DNA from: Rhizobium sp. AC27/96
GTDB taxonomy: Bacteria; Pseudomonadota; Alphaproteobacteria; Rhizobiales; Rhizobiaceae
NCBI RefSeq assembly: GCF_001692325.1
Contig: NZ_LXKN01000046.1
Location: forward strand, 310,001 to 374,000
DNA: 64,000 bases
Reading direction: 5' to 3'
The notes beneath the pieces were generated by a model. That model did no database searches. It was given only the letters and a program-made list of their open reading frames with translations, and was not told the DNA's origin. Position 1 is the first letter of the stretch; each line of letters starts with the position of its first letter. This document shows positions 32,530 to 41,881 of this stretch, in pieces. Both the position numbers and the translations under genes were made by a program.

Positions 32530-34812
32530 CTATGCGCGTTCGAAGCTCAGCTTCGACAGGCTTTGCACCGTCGTTACCAATCGCTGGGGGTCGACGGGCT
32601 TGACGATGACGGCATCGGCACCGGCAAGCAAGGCCTGGCGGCGGATCGCATCGCGGCTATCGGCCGTCAGCACGATGATCGGCAATGCCGGCAACCCATG
32701 CCGGCGCTCCTGGGCGCGCAATTGCGCCAGCACGGCCGCACCGGCACCGCCGGGCATGTTGAAATCGGTGACGATAACATCAGGCCGTGGCTCGGCATTT
32801 TCCGTGCGGGCACGCAGACCATCGAAATCCTCCACCAGGCAGACCCTGTGGCCTGCCTTGGCAAGCATGGCGCGAATGAGCATGGCGTTGACCGGATCAT
32901 CCTCGCCGAGCAGGATTTCAAGGGCGGGATCTTCAGCCTCAGGCGTCGTTATGCCGATCTCGGACACAGCTTCGATCAAGGCATCGCGCTTTTCCATGCC
33001 GCGCATGCGGCCGCTCAACACATCGATCAGCGATTGCTCGCGCAGCGGCCGGATGAGCCAGGCATCGAAGAGATCGAGCGGATGGGTGTTGCGCTCCTCG
33101 GGATTGACGAGGAAAATCTTGCGCAGCGCCGGCATCGCGAGCTCGTTGCCCTCCCTGAAATATAGGGGCGCCATGCGATGATCGACGATGAGATCGGTCC
33201 AGGCACCACGCTCCCGCGTCGAAGAGGAGCGCTTCAGCACATCGATATCGTCGGCACCGATCAGGCGGCAATGGCCGCCGAGCGTGCGAATGGTTTGCGC
33301 GATCGCGGTGCTTGCCGCGCCCTCCGGGGCAAGCAACAGGACGTGCGCCCCCTTGAGCACGGCATCGCGCCTGAGGTTTCCGTCCTCTTCGGCAACCAAC
33401 CCGATGGGGAAGCTGACAGTGAACTCGCTGCCCCTGCCGCGTTCGCTGGCGACGCTAAGTCCGCCGCCGAATTCGCGGAGAATACGAGCCGAAATGGCAA
33501 GCCCCAGCCCGGTGCCGGAGCTTCTCTCGACGATGGTGCCGGCCTGCTCGAACTCTCCGAAAATACGAGCCTGCTCCTCCTCCGTCATACCCGGGCCGCT
33601 ATCCTGCACCGAGATTGCGAGATTGCGTCCTTGCAGGCTGGCGCGCACGAGCACGCCGCCCGTCTGGGTGAACTTCACCGCATTGCCGAGGACATTGAAC
33701 AGGACCTGGCGCAATCGGGCCGGATCGAACTCCATCGCCTCGGGTACATCGGCGGCAACGGTCGCGGCGATTTCGATGCCCTTTTCATGGGCGCGATGTG
33801 CAAGCATCTCGACGACGCCTTCCAGCAATGGCCGGAAAGCTTCCTTGCGGGGATGCAATTGGAAACGACCGACCTCGATGGTGGAGAAGTCGAGCAGATC
33901 TTCGACCAGTTGCACCAGCGCATGACCCGACTGGCGGATGCCCGTCAGGTAATTGGCTTGCTCCAGCGTCAGCGGCGTCTGGGCAAGCAGATGGTTCATG
34001 CCCAGAATGCCCGAGAGAGGCGTGCGGATTTCATGACTGACGGTCGCCAGCAACCGCGACTTGGCGGCGCTGTTATATTCGGCCTTCAGCCTTGCATCCT
34101 CGCGAAGGCGGGTCGTCTGGCGTTCTTCCGTCACGTCGCGCGCCACACTCTGTATGCACAACTGTCCCGTCGACGGATCGCGAAATATGACATCATGCCA
34201 GGCAAAGATGCGACGACCCTCGGGCGTCGATATCTCGGCATCCTGATGCTTTGCGTCGGTAACGGCACGGAAGACCAGGCCGGTCTCCTCCAGCGTCAGA
34301 CCTTCGGGATTGGATTTGCCCGTCAGCTTGCGGAAGGTGGCGTTGGCGTCCAGGATCCGTCGGTCGATGCTGCGGGTGACAGTGATATCGCCGAGCGCAT
34401 CATGAATGGTAGCAATCAGATTGTTGCTTTCCCTGCGCTCCCAAAGACGGTCATGCTCGCTCTCGCTGAGATCGGCGGCGACAGCGGCAGGTTTCCGCGC
34501 GTCTTTCCACATATTGAAGACGCCGATGGCGATAAGGGTAATCGCCACGAGGGCCAGAACGCCGGCCAGGGTCAGCGGACCTCCGGCAAAGCCGATCGCG
34601 AGCAAGATAATACCGACAATCAGACCACCGCCGTTCAGCCAATGGCGTTGCAGCCAACGCGCCGACGGTGTCAGGCGCCGCTCCGCCTCGTGCAGCGTCT
34701 CGGTTGGCTCGGCAAAGGGGGGACCGTTCCCGGTCAGTCCTTCGATCGATCCGGTTTGGCCGCGCGTAATGTCAGCGGCAAGCTTTTCCTGCAGATTTGC
34801 CAGCGTGCTCAT
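32530..34812 (-). CDS. Membrane hybrid histidine kinase with PAS, pseudo-receiver and receiver
   Basis: Two-component signalling protein of 760 residues. Two membrane helices lie near residues 58-102; a PAS domain follows (about 135-245), then HisKA with the phospho-His in SHEIRTPLSGILG, then HATPase (N box NVLGNAVKFT, G boxes DSGPGM and GTGLGL). A region near 490-610 looks like a degenerate receiver without the phospho-Asp pattern. The C-terminal receiver keeps the acidic pair (GEDDPVN), the phospho-acceptor Asp in VTDFNMPG and the Lys in VIVKPVD. No response-regulator gene is adjacent, so the output partner is unknown. Confidence 0.9.
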   Translation of the reverse strand: MSTLANLQEKLAADITRGQTGSIEGLTGNGPPFAEPTETLHEAERRLTPSARWLQRHWLNGGGLIVGIILLAIGFAGGPLTLAGVLALVAITLIAIGVFNMWKDARKPAAVAADLSESEHDRLWERRESNNLIATIHDALGDITVTRSIDRRILDANATFRKLTGKSNPEGLTLEETGLVFRAVTDAKHQDAEISTPEGRRIFAWHDVIFRDPSTGQLCIQSVARDVTEERQTTRLREDARLKAEYNSAAKSRLLATVSHEIRTPLSGILGMNHLLAQTPLTLEQANYLTGIRQSGHALVQLVEDLLDFSTIEVGRFQLHPRKEAFRPLLEGVVEMLAHRAHEKGIEIAATVAADVPEAMEFDPARLRQVLFNVLGNAVKFTQTGGVLVRASLQGRNLAISVQDSGPGMTEEEQARIFGEFEQAGTIVERSSGTGLGLAISARILREFGGGLSVASERGRGSEFTVSFPIGLVAEEDGNLRRDAVLKGAHVLLLAPEGAASTAIAQTIRTLGGHCRLIGADDIDVLKRSSSTRERGAWTDLIVDHRMAPLYFREGNELAMPALRKIFLVNPEERNTHPLDLFDAWLIRPLREQSLIDVLSGRMRGMEKRDALIEAVSEIGITTPEAEDPALEILLGEDDPVNAMLIRAMLAKAGHRVCLVEDFDGLRARTENAEPRPDVIVTDFNMPGGAGAAVLAQLRAQERRHGLPALPIIVLTADSRDAIRRQALLAGADAVIVKPVDPQRLVTTVQSLSKLSFERA

Positions 34813-34867
34813 GCAATCTGGCTAGCATGGGCAACGTTCCCGATGCCTTCAGGGATTCGCTAGAATT

Positions 34868-35386
34868 TTAAGCTTTCGCCTTTTTCGGCATCAGAAGCTC
34901 GTCGAGAATCACGCAGGCCGCGCCGACTGTAATGAAACTATCGGCCAGGTTGAACACCGCGAAAGACCAGGTTTCCGTATGGAACAGGATATAGTCGATC
35001 ACATGGCCGTAGAGGAAGCGGTCGATCAGGTTTCCAAGAGCGCCGGCGATGATCAGGGCAAAGCCGAGATGGGCGAGCCAGCGATGATTGGGCGTATGCC
35101 GCCAAAGCCAGAGCACGAAGGCGACGATCACAAGCCGCATGCCGACGATGAACCAGCCGTCCATGCCTGACAGCATCGAGAAGGCGACGCCGAGATTGTA
35201 GGTGCGATAGAGCGCCAGCATCGGAATGACCGGAACCATTTCCTGCAGCGGCAGCCAGTGATCGACCGTGATCTTGACGATCTGGTCAAGGATGACGGCG
35301 ATTACGATGAAGATCAGGATCGGCAAGGGCCGGGAAAACAGCGCCGGCTTTGCAGGCGGCTGCGGATTGGTCTCGCTTTCGGTCAT
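34868..35386 (-). CDS. lspA: Lipoprotein signal peptidase (signal peptidase II)
   Basis: Aspartic protease of the inner membrane that cuts the signal peptide from prolipoproteins before Lnt acts. Four membrane helices are evident in 172 residues. The catalytic Asp residues lie in GNLIDRFLYGHVIDY and FNLADSFITVG, matching the family motifs. The gene overlaps the upstream RNA methyltransferase gene by four bases. Confidence 0.95.
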   Translation of the reverse strand: MTESETNPQPPAKPALFSRPLPILIFIVIAVILDQIVKITVDHWLPLQEMVPVIPMLALYRTYNLGVAFSMLSGMDGWFIVGMRLVIVAFVLWLWRHTPNHRWLAHLGFALIIAGALGNLIDRFLYGHVIDYILFHTETWSFAVFNLADSFITVGAACVILDELLMPKKAKA

Positions 35387-36243
35387 CGGCTCTCGCTAAG
35401 GGTCAGGATATGGCGGCGGGCTTCGAACAGCATGACGGCCGTCGCAACTGCCAGATTGAGACTGTCGGCGCGGCCGGCCTGCGGAATGCGGGCAAGCGCA
35501 TCGGCCTCTTTCGCCAGGACATCCGGCAGGCCGGATTGCTCGTTGCCCATCAGAATGACGACGGGCTTCTTCTTGTAATCGATGGTCCGGTAGTCGACCG
35601 CGCCGGCCAGATGTGTGGCGACGACGGAGACATCGGCCTTCTTCTTCCAGGCCAGAAACTCTTCGGGCGTGGCCTTGACGACGGGCATCGCGAAGACCGA
35701 ACCCATGGTGGCGCGCACGGTTTCCAGCGAAAACGGATCGGTCGTTTCACCGACGAGGATGACACCGGAGGCACCTGCCGCATCGGCGGTGCGAATGATG
35801 GTGCCGAGATTGCCGGGATCGCGCACGCGGTCGAGCGCCACCCAGGTCTCGCCAACCTGCGGCTTGACATCCCTCAGCTGCCGCCAGCGCTGATCGAAGA
35901 CACCCACCACCATCTGCGGATTGTCGCGACGGGTGATCGACGCGATGACCTTTTCGCTCGCTTCCAGCACCAACCCGCCGGACGCCACGGTTTTTGCGGC
36001 CACCTGCTCGACGAGCGGCTTGCCTTTCACGGACTTTGCGTAGACCAGCGTGCGGATGGTCCAGCCGAGCTCGAGGGCATCGATGACCAGCTTCAGGCCT
36101 TCGGCCAGGAAAGCGCCGCTCTCCTCGCGCGATTTCTTGACTGTCAGCGCCTTGATGTCCTTGACGATCGGATTGGCAAGCGAGGTGACCTCCTTGACCT
36201 GCCCGACCCTGCGCGGGCCGTCATTACGGAAATCCTGATTCAT
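35383..36243 (-). CDS. TrmH/SpoU-family RNA methyltransferase
   Basis: SPOUT-fold 2'-O-methyltransferase of 286 residues for rRNA or tRNA. The N-terminal L30e-like domain contains EESGAFLAEGLKLV. The SPOUT domain shows motif 1 in VRDPGNLGTIIRTADAAG, motif 2 in VILMGNEQSGLP and motif 3 in IPQAGRADSLNLAVATAVMLFE. The target nucleoside cannot be deduced. It overlaps by four bases both the upstream rRNA methyltransferase gene and downstream lspA, forming one operon. Confidence 0.9.
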   Translation of the reverse strand: MNQDFRNDGPRRVGQVKEVTSLANPIVKDIKALTVKKSREESGAFLAEGLKLVIDALELGWTIRTLVYAKSVKGKPLVEQVAAKTVASGGLVLEASEKVIASITRRDNPQMVVGVFDQRWRQLRDVKPQVGETWVALDRVRDPGNLGTIIRTADAAGASGVILVGETTDPFSLETVRATMGSVFAMPVVKATPEEFLAWKKKADVSVVATHLAGAVDYRTIDYKKKPVVILMGNEQSGLPDVLAKEADALARIPQAGRADSLNLAVATAVMLFEARRHILTLSESR

Positions 36244-37370
36244 TTCGGCACCCAGCGGCTGAAGAGAGAGGTGGAAAGCGCCTTGCCCGGCGTGCGGCCA
36301 TCAAGGCCGGCCTCGCGGATGACCAGTTCGCCGGATTCGACGACACCGCCGGCCCCGCGCATGGTCTCGCGCATCAATTCATGGATCGAGTAGAAGCTGG
36401 CGCGGATCGAATAGGCCGTTAGCACCAGTCCAAGCGCCTTCGGCGACAGGATCTCGCGGCAGATATCCAGCATCGAGGGCAGATGTTCGAAAAGATGCCA
36501 GACCTCGCCATTCGGGCCGCGGCCGAATTTCGGCGGGTCGGTGAGGATGATGTCGTATTTGCTGCCGCGGCGCTCTTCGCGCAGGATGAACTTCATCGCA
36601 TCCTCGCAGATCCAGCGGATCGGCAGCTTTTCCATGCGGCCCAGAGCCTGGTTTTCTCGCGCCCAGCCGATCGCCTTCTTGGAGGCATCGACATGGGTCA
36701 CTTCCGCGCCGGCGGCGGCCGCGACGAGCGACGCCACGCCGGTATAGCCGAAGAGGTTCAGCACCTTCAGTGGCCGTTTCGCCGCCTCGACCTGCTCCTT
36801 CATCCACGCCCAATGCACGATCTGCTCGGGAAAGACGCCGACATGGCGGAACGCGGTGAAGCGACCGAGAAAATCGACACCAAGCAACTGCAATGGCCAG
36901 GTTTCGCCGAGCGCCTCGCGCGGAAAGCGCCAGCGGCCCATGCCGTCCTCGTCCGTATCGCCGGTGAAGATGGCATCGGCATTGTCCCACAGATGGGCGG
37001 CGAGCGATGGCGGCCACAGCGCCTGCGCCTCGGGGCGCACGATGCGATAAGGGCCGTATTGCTCAAGCTTCAGACCGTTGCCGGTGTCGATAAGGTGAAA
37101 ATCCCCGGCGCCCAGCGACTCGAGAATGACTGGCACGCGCTCTGCCGACCGCTCGCCGGTTCGGGCGATCAGCGGACGTTCGGGCGCGGCAGCCACCGAT
37201 GCGGCAGCGCGCGGCTCGGTTACCCGCTCGCCGTGATCGCGCGAAGGTTTGGCAGGCCGCAAGGCATGCGCGGGCTTTGCCGGCGGCTTGCCGGGCATGT
37301 CACGCCGGGGTTTTGCCCCGAGACCGCCCGCTGCTTTCTGACCGGGCCGGTTTTCCCTATGTTTCACCAT
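36240..37370 (-). CDS. RlmI-like SAM-dependent RNA methyltransferase with basic N-terminal tail
   Basis: Rossmann-fold methyltransferase of 376 residues. The SAM site is LNLFGYTGVASLVAAAAGAEVTHVDAS, and the catalytic-region motif is ILTDPPKFGRGPNG, as in RlmI/YccW-type enzymes. The N-terminal 75 residues are rich in Lys, Arg, Pro and Ala and look disordered, probably an RNA-binding tail; no PUA domain is obvious. The start at 37370 is preferred because the upstream 16 codons lack similarity to anything expected. It is the first gene of the methyltransferase-lspA operon. Confidence 0.82.
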   Translation of the reverse strand: MVKHRENRPGQKAAGGLGAKPRRDMPGKPPAKPAHALRPAKPSRDHGERVTEPRAAASVAAAPERPLIARTGERSAERVPVILESLGAGDFHLIDTGNGLKLEQYGPYRIVRPEAQALWPPSLAAHLWDNADAIFTGDTDEDGMGRWRFPREALGETWPLQLLGVDFLGRFTAFRHVGVFPEQIVHWAWMKEQVEAAKRPLKVLNLFGYTGVASLVAAAAGAEVTHVDASKKAIGWARENQALGRMEKLPIRWICEDAMKFILREERRGSKYDIILTDPPKFGRGPNGEVWHLFEHLPSMLDICREILSPKALGLVLTAYSIRASFYSIHELMRETMRGAGGVVESGELVIREAGLDGRTPGKALSTSLFSRWVPK

Positions 37371-37482
37371 GCTTGTCTCAAAATTGATATGAGCGTGCAA
37401 ATAGCATCTGGCCGCCACTTGGCAAAGCGCTTTCCGATCTGCGATGATCCATGTTCATAATGTCGCATTGGAAGGATTGCGT

Positions 37483-37935
37483 ATGGACATGACCGGCGAA
37501 CAGCGGATCGCGGCACCCAGGGACGCAGTCTGGGCGGCTCTGAACAACCCCGATATGCTCAAGCAGTGCATTCGCGGCTGTGAGAGCCTCGAATGGGTCT
37601 CCTCGACGGAACTGACCGCGACCGTGAGGTTGAAGATCGGTCCCCTCTCGACGTCCTTCAACGGCGATGTGACGCTCTCCAATATCAACCCTCCGATAAG
37701 CTACACGATCTATGCCGAGGGAAAAGGTGGGATTGCCGGCTTTGCCAAGGGCGGAGCAGACGTCGTCCTTAAGGAAGACGGCAACGAGACCATCCTGCAA
37801 TACGAAGCCAATGCGCAGGTCGGCGGCAAGATCGCGCAGCTTGGCTCTTGGCTGGTCGATTCCAGCGCCAAGAAGATTACACAGCAGTTCTTTTCCGATC
37901 TCACTGCAGCGATCAACGGCCAAGCCAAAGCCTGA
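37483..37935 (+). CDS. CoxG-like SRPBCC protein (CO dehydrogenase subunit G family)
   Basis: A 150-residue START/Bet v 1-fold protein. The family pattern is clear: GEQRIAAPRDAVWAALNNPDMLKQCIRGCESLE at the start (only partly quoted motif: VWAALNNPD), AEGKGGIAGFAKGGADV in the middle and a final amphipathic helix. In carbon monoxide oxidisers CoxG helps attach CO dehydrogenase to the membrane, but no coxMSL genes are nearby, so the role here is open. GGAAGGA six bases before the ATG at 37483 sets the start. Confidence 0.8.
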   Translation: MDMTGEQRIAAPRDAVWAALNNPDMLKQCIRGCESLEWVSSTELTATVRLKIGPLSTSFNGDVTLSNINPPISYTIYAEGKGGIAGFAKGGADVVLKEDGNETILQYEANAQVGGKIAQLGSWLVDSSAKKITQQFFSDLTAAINGQAKA

Positions 37936-37972
37936 TTGCCACGATCACATTTGGCGCCCATATAATCGAGTC

Positions 37973-38431
37973 ATGACAACGATACCCGAGACTTGGACCA
38001 TCCGTCCGGCACGCGAGCAGGATATGCCGCTTCTTGCCGAGATTTATCTGAGCGTTCGCCGGCAGACGTTCCTCTGGGTCGATCCCAGCCATTTCAACCT
38101 TGAGGATTTCGCCGTTCATTCGGCGGGCGAGCGCCTGCTGGTTTGCGAGGACCTGCATGGTTTGATCGCAGGCTTCGCGGCGCTATGGGACGCGGACGAC
38201 TTCATCCATATGCTTTATATTCTCCCGGCATTTCAGGGCCGCGGCGCCGGCAAAGCCCTGCTTGCCGCCCTGCCGGATTGGCCGAAACGCCGATATCGAT
38301 TGAAATGCCTGGTCAAAAACACGCATGCCATGGCTTTTTATCGGGCGCTCGGCTTCGAAATCATCGGCGACGGAGCTTCGCCGGAAGGCGACTACAAGGA
38401 AATGCGGCTTCGCGGCATCCAGTCACTTTGA
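37973..38431 (+). CDS. GNAT-family N-acetyltransferase
   Basis: Small acetyltransferase of 152 residues. IRPAREQDMPLLAEIYLSVRR opens the fold, the acetyl-CoA loop is ILPAFQGRGAGKALL (QxxGxG/A), and NTHAMAFYRALGFEIIGDG is the C-terminal GNAT half. The substrate is unknown. The ATG at 37973 directly precedes the conserved region. Its 3' end overlaps the convergent lapA-like gene by nine bases. Confidence 0.85.
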   Translation: MTTIPETWTIRPAREQDMPLLAEIYLSVRRQTFLWVDPSHFNLEDFAVHSAGERLLVCEDLHGLIAGFAALWDADDFIHMLYILPAFQGRGAGKALLAALPDWPKRRYRLKCLVKNTHAMAFYRALGFEIIGDGASPEGDYKEMRLRGIQSL

Positions 38432-38755
38432 CGGAAGCTGCCCGGCAATCTGCTCGGCGCGCGTGCGGTGCTTATCAGCCTCCGCCTGCCAGCGCACCGC
38501 CTCGAGCGACTGGCTACGGGCGCGCTTGCGATGCTTTCCCTGGCTGAACCAGGTCACCGCGCCGCCGACGAGCATGCCGACGATCAGCGCCACGAACAGC
38601 AGGACGAAGAGCGGCGCATGCAGCGACAACACCTGATCGTCCGGCCGGAATGGATTGAGCGCAAGTGTCACCGACTGCCTGTTGGCAACGCAGAATACGA
38701 TAAAAATGATGCCGAGCGGCAGCAATATCAGCAGGTTGACGATCTTCTTGGCCAT
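38423..38755 (-). CDS. LapA/DUF1049 family membrane protein
   Basis: A 110-residue protein with two membrane helices (about residues 5-23 and 45-68) joined by FCVANRQSVTLALNPF, typical of the lipopolysaccharide assembly protein A domain. A basic, helical C-terminal tail of about 40 residues is probably cytoplasmic. In E. coli LapA works with LapB in controlling LPS synthesis; no lapB is seen here. It lies downstream of ihfB, which matches the common ihfB-lapA order. Confidence 0.82.
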   Translation of the reverse strand: MAKKIVNLLILLPLGIIFIVFCVANRQSVTLALNPFRPDDQVLSLHAPLFVLLFVALIVGMLVGGAVTWFSQGKHRKRARSQSLEAVRWQAEADKHRTRAEQIAGQLPSK

Positions 38756-38911
38756 CGCGCAGCTCCTTTATCCAGACGTACCGTGTAGATCGCACACGCA
38801 CCGCCTTAAGCCGCACAATAGAAAAGACGCGGCCGAGTTCAAGTGCCACCGCGTCGCGGCACAATCATGTCCGAAGGGCCATCCCGGGAAAATTCGACCG
38901 AAGCCAGACGA

Positions 38912-39217
38912 TCAGTTGTCGTCTTCCTCATCGCCGGCGCCCGGGTTAAGCCGCTCGCGCAGCTCCTTGCCGGTCTTGAAGAAGGGAACCCACTTTTCCT
39001 CGACGAATACCGTATCGCCCGTGCGCGGGTTGCGACCGGAGCGCGAGGGACGGTTCTTGACGGAGAAAGCACCGAAGCCGCGAAGTTCAACCCGGTTTCC
39101 GGCGGCGAGCGCATCGGTGATCTCATCGAGGACTGCGTTGACGATATTTTCGACGTCGCGGTGATAGAGATGCGGGTTGCGGGCGGCAACAATCTGCACC
39201 AATTCCGACTTGATCAC
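38912..39217 (-). CDS. ihfB: Integration host factor beta subunit
   Basis: Histone-like DNA-bending protein that pairs with IhfA. There are 101 residues. The DNA-binding arm carries RSGRNPRTGDTVFVEEKWVPFFKTG with the Pro that intercalates DNA, and the N-terminal helices start MIKSELVQIVAARNPHLYHRDV (partial motif LVQIVAARNP). The acidic tail DEEDDN is common in rhizobia. It follows sppA by 26 bases and likely shares its transcript. IHF is needed at many sigma-54 promoters, and rpoN is 3.7 kb away. Confidence 0.93.
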   Translation of the reverse strand: MIKSELVQIVAARNPHLYHRDVENIVNAVLDEITDALAAGNRVELRGFGAFSVKNRPSRSGRNPRTGDTVFVEEKWVPFFKTGKELRERLNPGAGDEEDDN

Positions 39218-39243
39218 GGCTACCCCCTTAAATCATTGATTTA

Positions 39244-40200
39244 TCAGTTGGCTGCACCCTGCCAAACAGAAAGCAGGCCGTCAAGAAACAACTTATCTGT
39301 CATGACTTTCTGAAAGCCATCTGCCTTCAGAAAATCACCATAACCAAGGCCATTTAGCAACCAGGCCGCGGCACTTGGCCAGAAGAAGGACGAGCTTTTG
39401 TCTTCCGGCTTCCAATCGACGATCGGCAGGTCCTTGCTGACCTTGCGCGTTTCGAGATAGGCGCGGATCTCGTCTTCGCCGCCAAGCGTGTCGATCAGCT
39501 TGTTCTGAAGCGCCTGACGGCCCGTGAAGATGCTGCCGTCGGCGAGCTTCAACACCTCTTCGCGCGGCAGCTTGCGGCGATCCGCGACGAGATCGACGAA
39601 CCAGCCATAGCTGTCCATGACCATGTTGCGGATCATGTTCTTGGCGTCTTCGCTGGCTGGATGGAAGGGCGAAGGCTCGGCCTTCAGCGGCGCCGACTTG
39701 ATCTCGTCGAGGGACACGCCGACCTTGTCGAGCAAATCCTTGACCTGCGGATACTGGAAGATGACGCCGATCGAGCCGGTGATCGAGGTGTCACCGGCGA
39801 CGATATCATCACCGGCGGCGGCGATCATGTAGCCGGCCGAGGCGGCAACGGTGCGGATATCGGAGACGACAGGCTTCTTGGCGGCTACGGCGCGGATCGC
39901 CTTGAAGATGCGCTCGCCGCCATAGGTCGTTCCGCCGGTCGACGAGATCGAGACGATCAGCGCCTTGACCTGATCATTGTCGCGGATCTTCTTCAATCGC
40001 TCCAGAAGCTCGGGATCGTCCTGAATGAGCCCGGAGATCGTGACGCGAGCGACCTGTGGTCCTCGCGCATCCGGCAAGTCCCCGGCGATGAAACGATAGA
40101 GCGCAAAACCAAGGGCCACGAGGAGCAAAACGGCAACAATGCGCCAGAAACCAAGCCTGCGGCGTAATTGTCGCCGATCCGCGATTGCAGAACTGTCCAT
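39244..40200 (-). CDS. sppA: Signal peptide peptidase SppA, short form
   Basis: S49-family membrane serine protease that degrades cleaved signal peptides. One membrane anchor lies near residues 17-37. The catalytic Ser sits in TSITGSIGVIFQ, and the Lys dyad partner probably lies in the AAKKPVVSDIRTVAASAGY stretch (partial: VAASAGYMIAAAGD). The 318 residues correspond to the half-size form common in alphaproteobacteria. A GTG one codon earlier could also start it; the ATG at 40200 is used. Confidence 0.9.
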   Translation of the reverse strand: MDSSAIADRRQLRRRLGFWRIVAVLLLVALGFALYRFIAGDLPDARGPQVARVTISGLIQDDPELLERLKKIRDNDQVKALIVSISSTGGTTYGGERIFKAIRAVAAKKPVVSDIRTVAASAGYMIAAAGDDIVAGDTSITGSIGVIFQYPQVKDLLDKVGVSLDEIKSAPLKAEPSPFHPASEDAKNMIRNMVMDSYGWFVDLVADRRKLPREEVLKLADGSIFTGRQALQNKLIDTLGGEDEIRAYLETRKVSKDLPIVDWKPEDKSSSFFWPSAAAWLLNGLGYGDFLKADGFQKVMTDKLFLDGLLSVWQGAAN

Positions 40201-40203
40201 CAC

Positions 40204-40525
40204 GCCTTATTTCTCCCTGCAACAAACTGAATGCGCTACGAACCGGATACATGACATCTTGAAACAGGCACAATCCTCAGAGAAAAGCTGTTCCCGTTTT
40301 CGATGTCGTCGGCGGCACGTCGCTCTGCTGGCTCATCAGATAGGACATACCCCGATCGGATGAAACCGGCTTATGGCATATTTCTCCGCCAAATTTGCTT
40401 GGTTGCAGAAAAAAATCCATATTGGCAAGCCAGTGCAATAATGCGAAACGATCCGATGGGCTTTTTGACACAGCCCCGCATAACGTCAATGCGGTTCTCC
40501 GGATCAGAAAAGACGGACCTGTTGC
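40204..40525. other. Divergent intergenic region between sppA and lptC
   Basis: 322 bases without a convincing gene. It must hold the promoters of sppA-ihfB and of the lpt-rpoN block. TTGACA at 40465-40470 is a good -35 hexamer for lptC, but I see no convincing -10 at 16-18 bases. No strong hairpin or tRNA was recognised. Confidence 0.6.
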
Positions 40526-41212
40526 ATGCTGAATACGATCGAGACCCCCGGCGAGACCGTCCGCGCTTTGCCGGAACGCAGCCCGTATAAGGACGCAATC
40601 TTCCACTCCTCGCGCGTGAGAAGACTGAAAGTGCTATTGCCGCTGGCTGCGTTAATCGTCTCGCTGATCTTCGTTGGCGTCTCCGTCATCCGCGCCTACC
40701 TGCCGGCCGAGATCCAGATCGAGGGCGCCAAGATCGAGGATGGCAAGGTCGTGATGGAGCGCCCCGCAATCGCCGGCCGCAACAAGGACGGCATCAACTA
40801 TTCCCTGCTCGCGGAAAAAGCGCTGCAGGATATCAAGAACCCCAACATGATCACGCTCAAGACCATCAAGGCATCCATGCCTGTCAATACGGACGTGATC
40901 GCACATGTTACCGCTCAAAGCGCGGACTTCGACCGGCAGGCCGACACGCTGAAACTGACAGAACCTTTCACCATTGTGATGGACAATGGCTTGCGCGCCG
41001 AATTCAGGACCGCATTCCTGGATGTCAAGAAGGGCGACCTGTCGAGCCAGGATCAGGTTTCAATCTTTCGAGGTGGCATGTCGGTTGTTGCGCGTTCGCT
41101 CAAGATGACGGATAAGGGGAGCGTAATCGAACTCGACGGGCAGGTTCAGGTGCATATCGAACCGTCCGCTCTCAACAATTCAGCTAGCGAAAAGAAGCCG
41201 GGCGGTTCATGA
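40526..41212 (+). CDS. lptC: LPS export protein LptC
   Basis: Bitopic protein of the Lpt bridge that passes lipopolysaccharide from LptB2FG to LptA. A single membrane helix lies near residues 36-56 (VLLPLAALIVSLIFVGVSVI), followed by a periplasmic beta-jellyroll of about 160 residues. There are 228 residues. Its stop overlaps the lptA ATG by four bases (ATGA). It is the first gene of the lptC-lptA-lptB-rpoN-hpf-ptsN block. Confidence 0.88.
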   Translation: MLNTIETPGETVRALPERSPYKDAIFHSSRVRRLKVLLPLAALIVSLIFVGVSVIRAYLPAEIQIEGAKIEDGKVVMERPAIAGRNKDGINYSLLAEKALQDIKNPNMITLKTIKASMPVNTDVIAHVTAQSADFDRQADTLKLTEPFTIVMDNGLRAEFRTAFLDVKKGDLSSQDQVSIFRGGMSVVARSLKMTDKGSVIELDGQVQVHIEPSALNNSASEKKPGGS

Positions 41213-41868
41213 TAAACGATTGGACACATTCAATTTTCAACTCCCGCCGGCGCAGGGCCGGCCTTTTCTGTGCCATTGGCGCGCTTGCTCTGTTTGCAGC
41301 CGCCGAAGCAGGTGCGCAGGCAACGACAAGCAAGATGCCCGGTCTCGCCATTTCGAAGGATCAGCCGATCCAGATCGAAAGCGACAAGCTGGAAATCCAT
41401 GACGCGGAGAGCCAGGCCGTGTTCACCGGCAACGTCAAGGTGGTTCAGGGAACCACGACGATGCAGGCCGGGAAGATGACTGTCTTCTACAAGAAGAAGC
41501 AGCCGACCGATGCCAACGCTCCCAAGCCGGCGGACAATCCCGTCGCCAAGGTCGCCAAGGAGCAGAACGAGTCCCTGGTCTCCGGCAATGCCAATATCGA
41601 CCATATTCTGGTCACCGATAAGGTCTACCTCGTTTCCGGCACGCAGACGGCGACCGCCGAAGACGGTTCCTTCGACATGACAAACCAGCTCGCCGTCCTC
41701 AAGGGCAAGAAGGTTGTATTGACGGACGGACCGAACGTTTTCACAGGTTGCCAGCTCACCGTGCATATGGCGACGGGTGAAGCGCAGCTGGATTCCTGTG
41801 GGGGCCGCGTCCAGATCCAGCTCGATCCAAAGTCGCAGCAAGTGCAGCAACAACAGAACAAGAACTGA
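41209..41868 (+). CDS. lptA: LPS transport periplasmic protein LptA
   Basis: Periplasmic bridge protein for lipopolysaccharide. A signal peptide is evident within the first 37 residues (basic start, then LFCAIGALALFAAAEAGAQA). The OstA-like domain begins at PIQIESDKLEIHDAESQAVF and ends near residue 205, with a glutamine-rich tail. There are 219 residues. It is translationally coupled to lptC. Confidence 0.92.
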   Translation: MINDWTHSIFNSRRRRAGLFCAIGALALFAAAEAGAQATTSKMPGLAISKDQPIQIESDKLEIHDAESQAVFTGNVKVVQGTTTMQAGKMTVFYKKKQPTDANAPKPADNPVAKVAKEQNESLVSGNANIDHILVTDKVYLVSGTQTATAEDGSFDMTNQLAVLKGKKVVLTDGPNVFTGCQLTVHMATGEAQLDSCGGRVQIQLDPKSQQVQQQQNKN

Positions 41869-41881
41869 TACTGGCCCCCTC

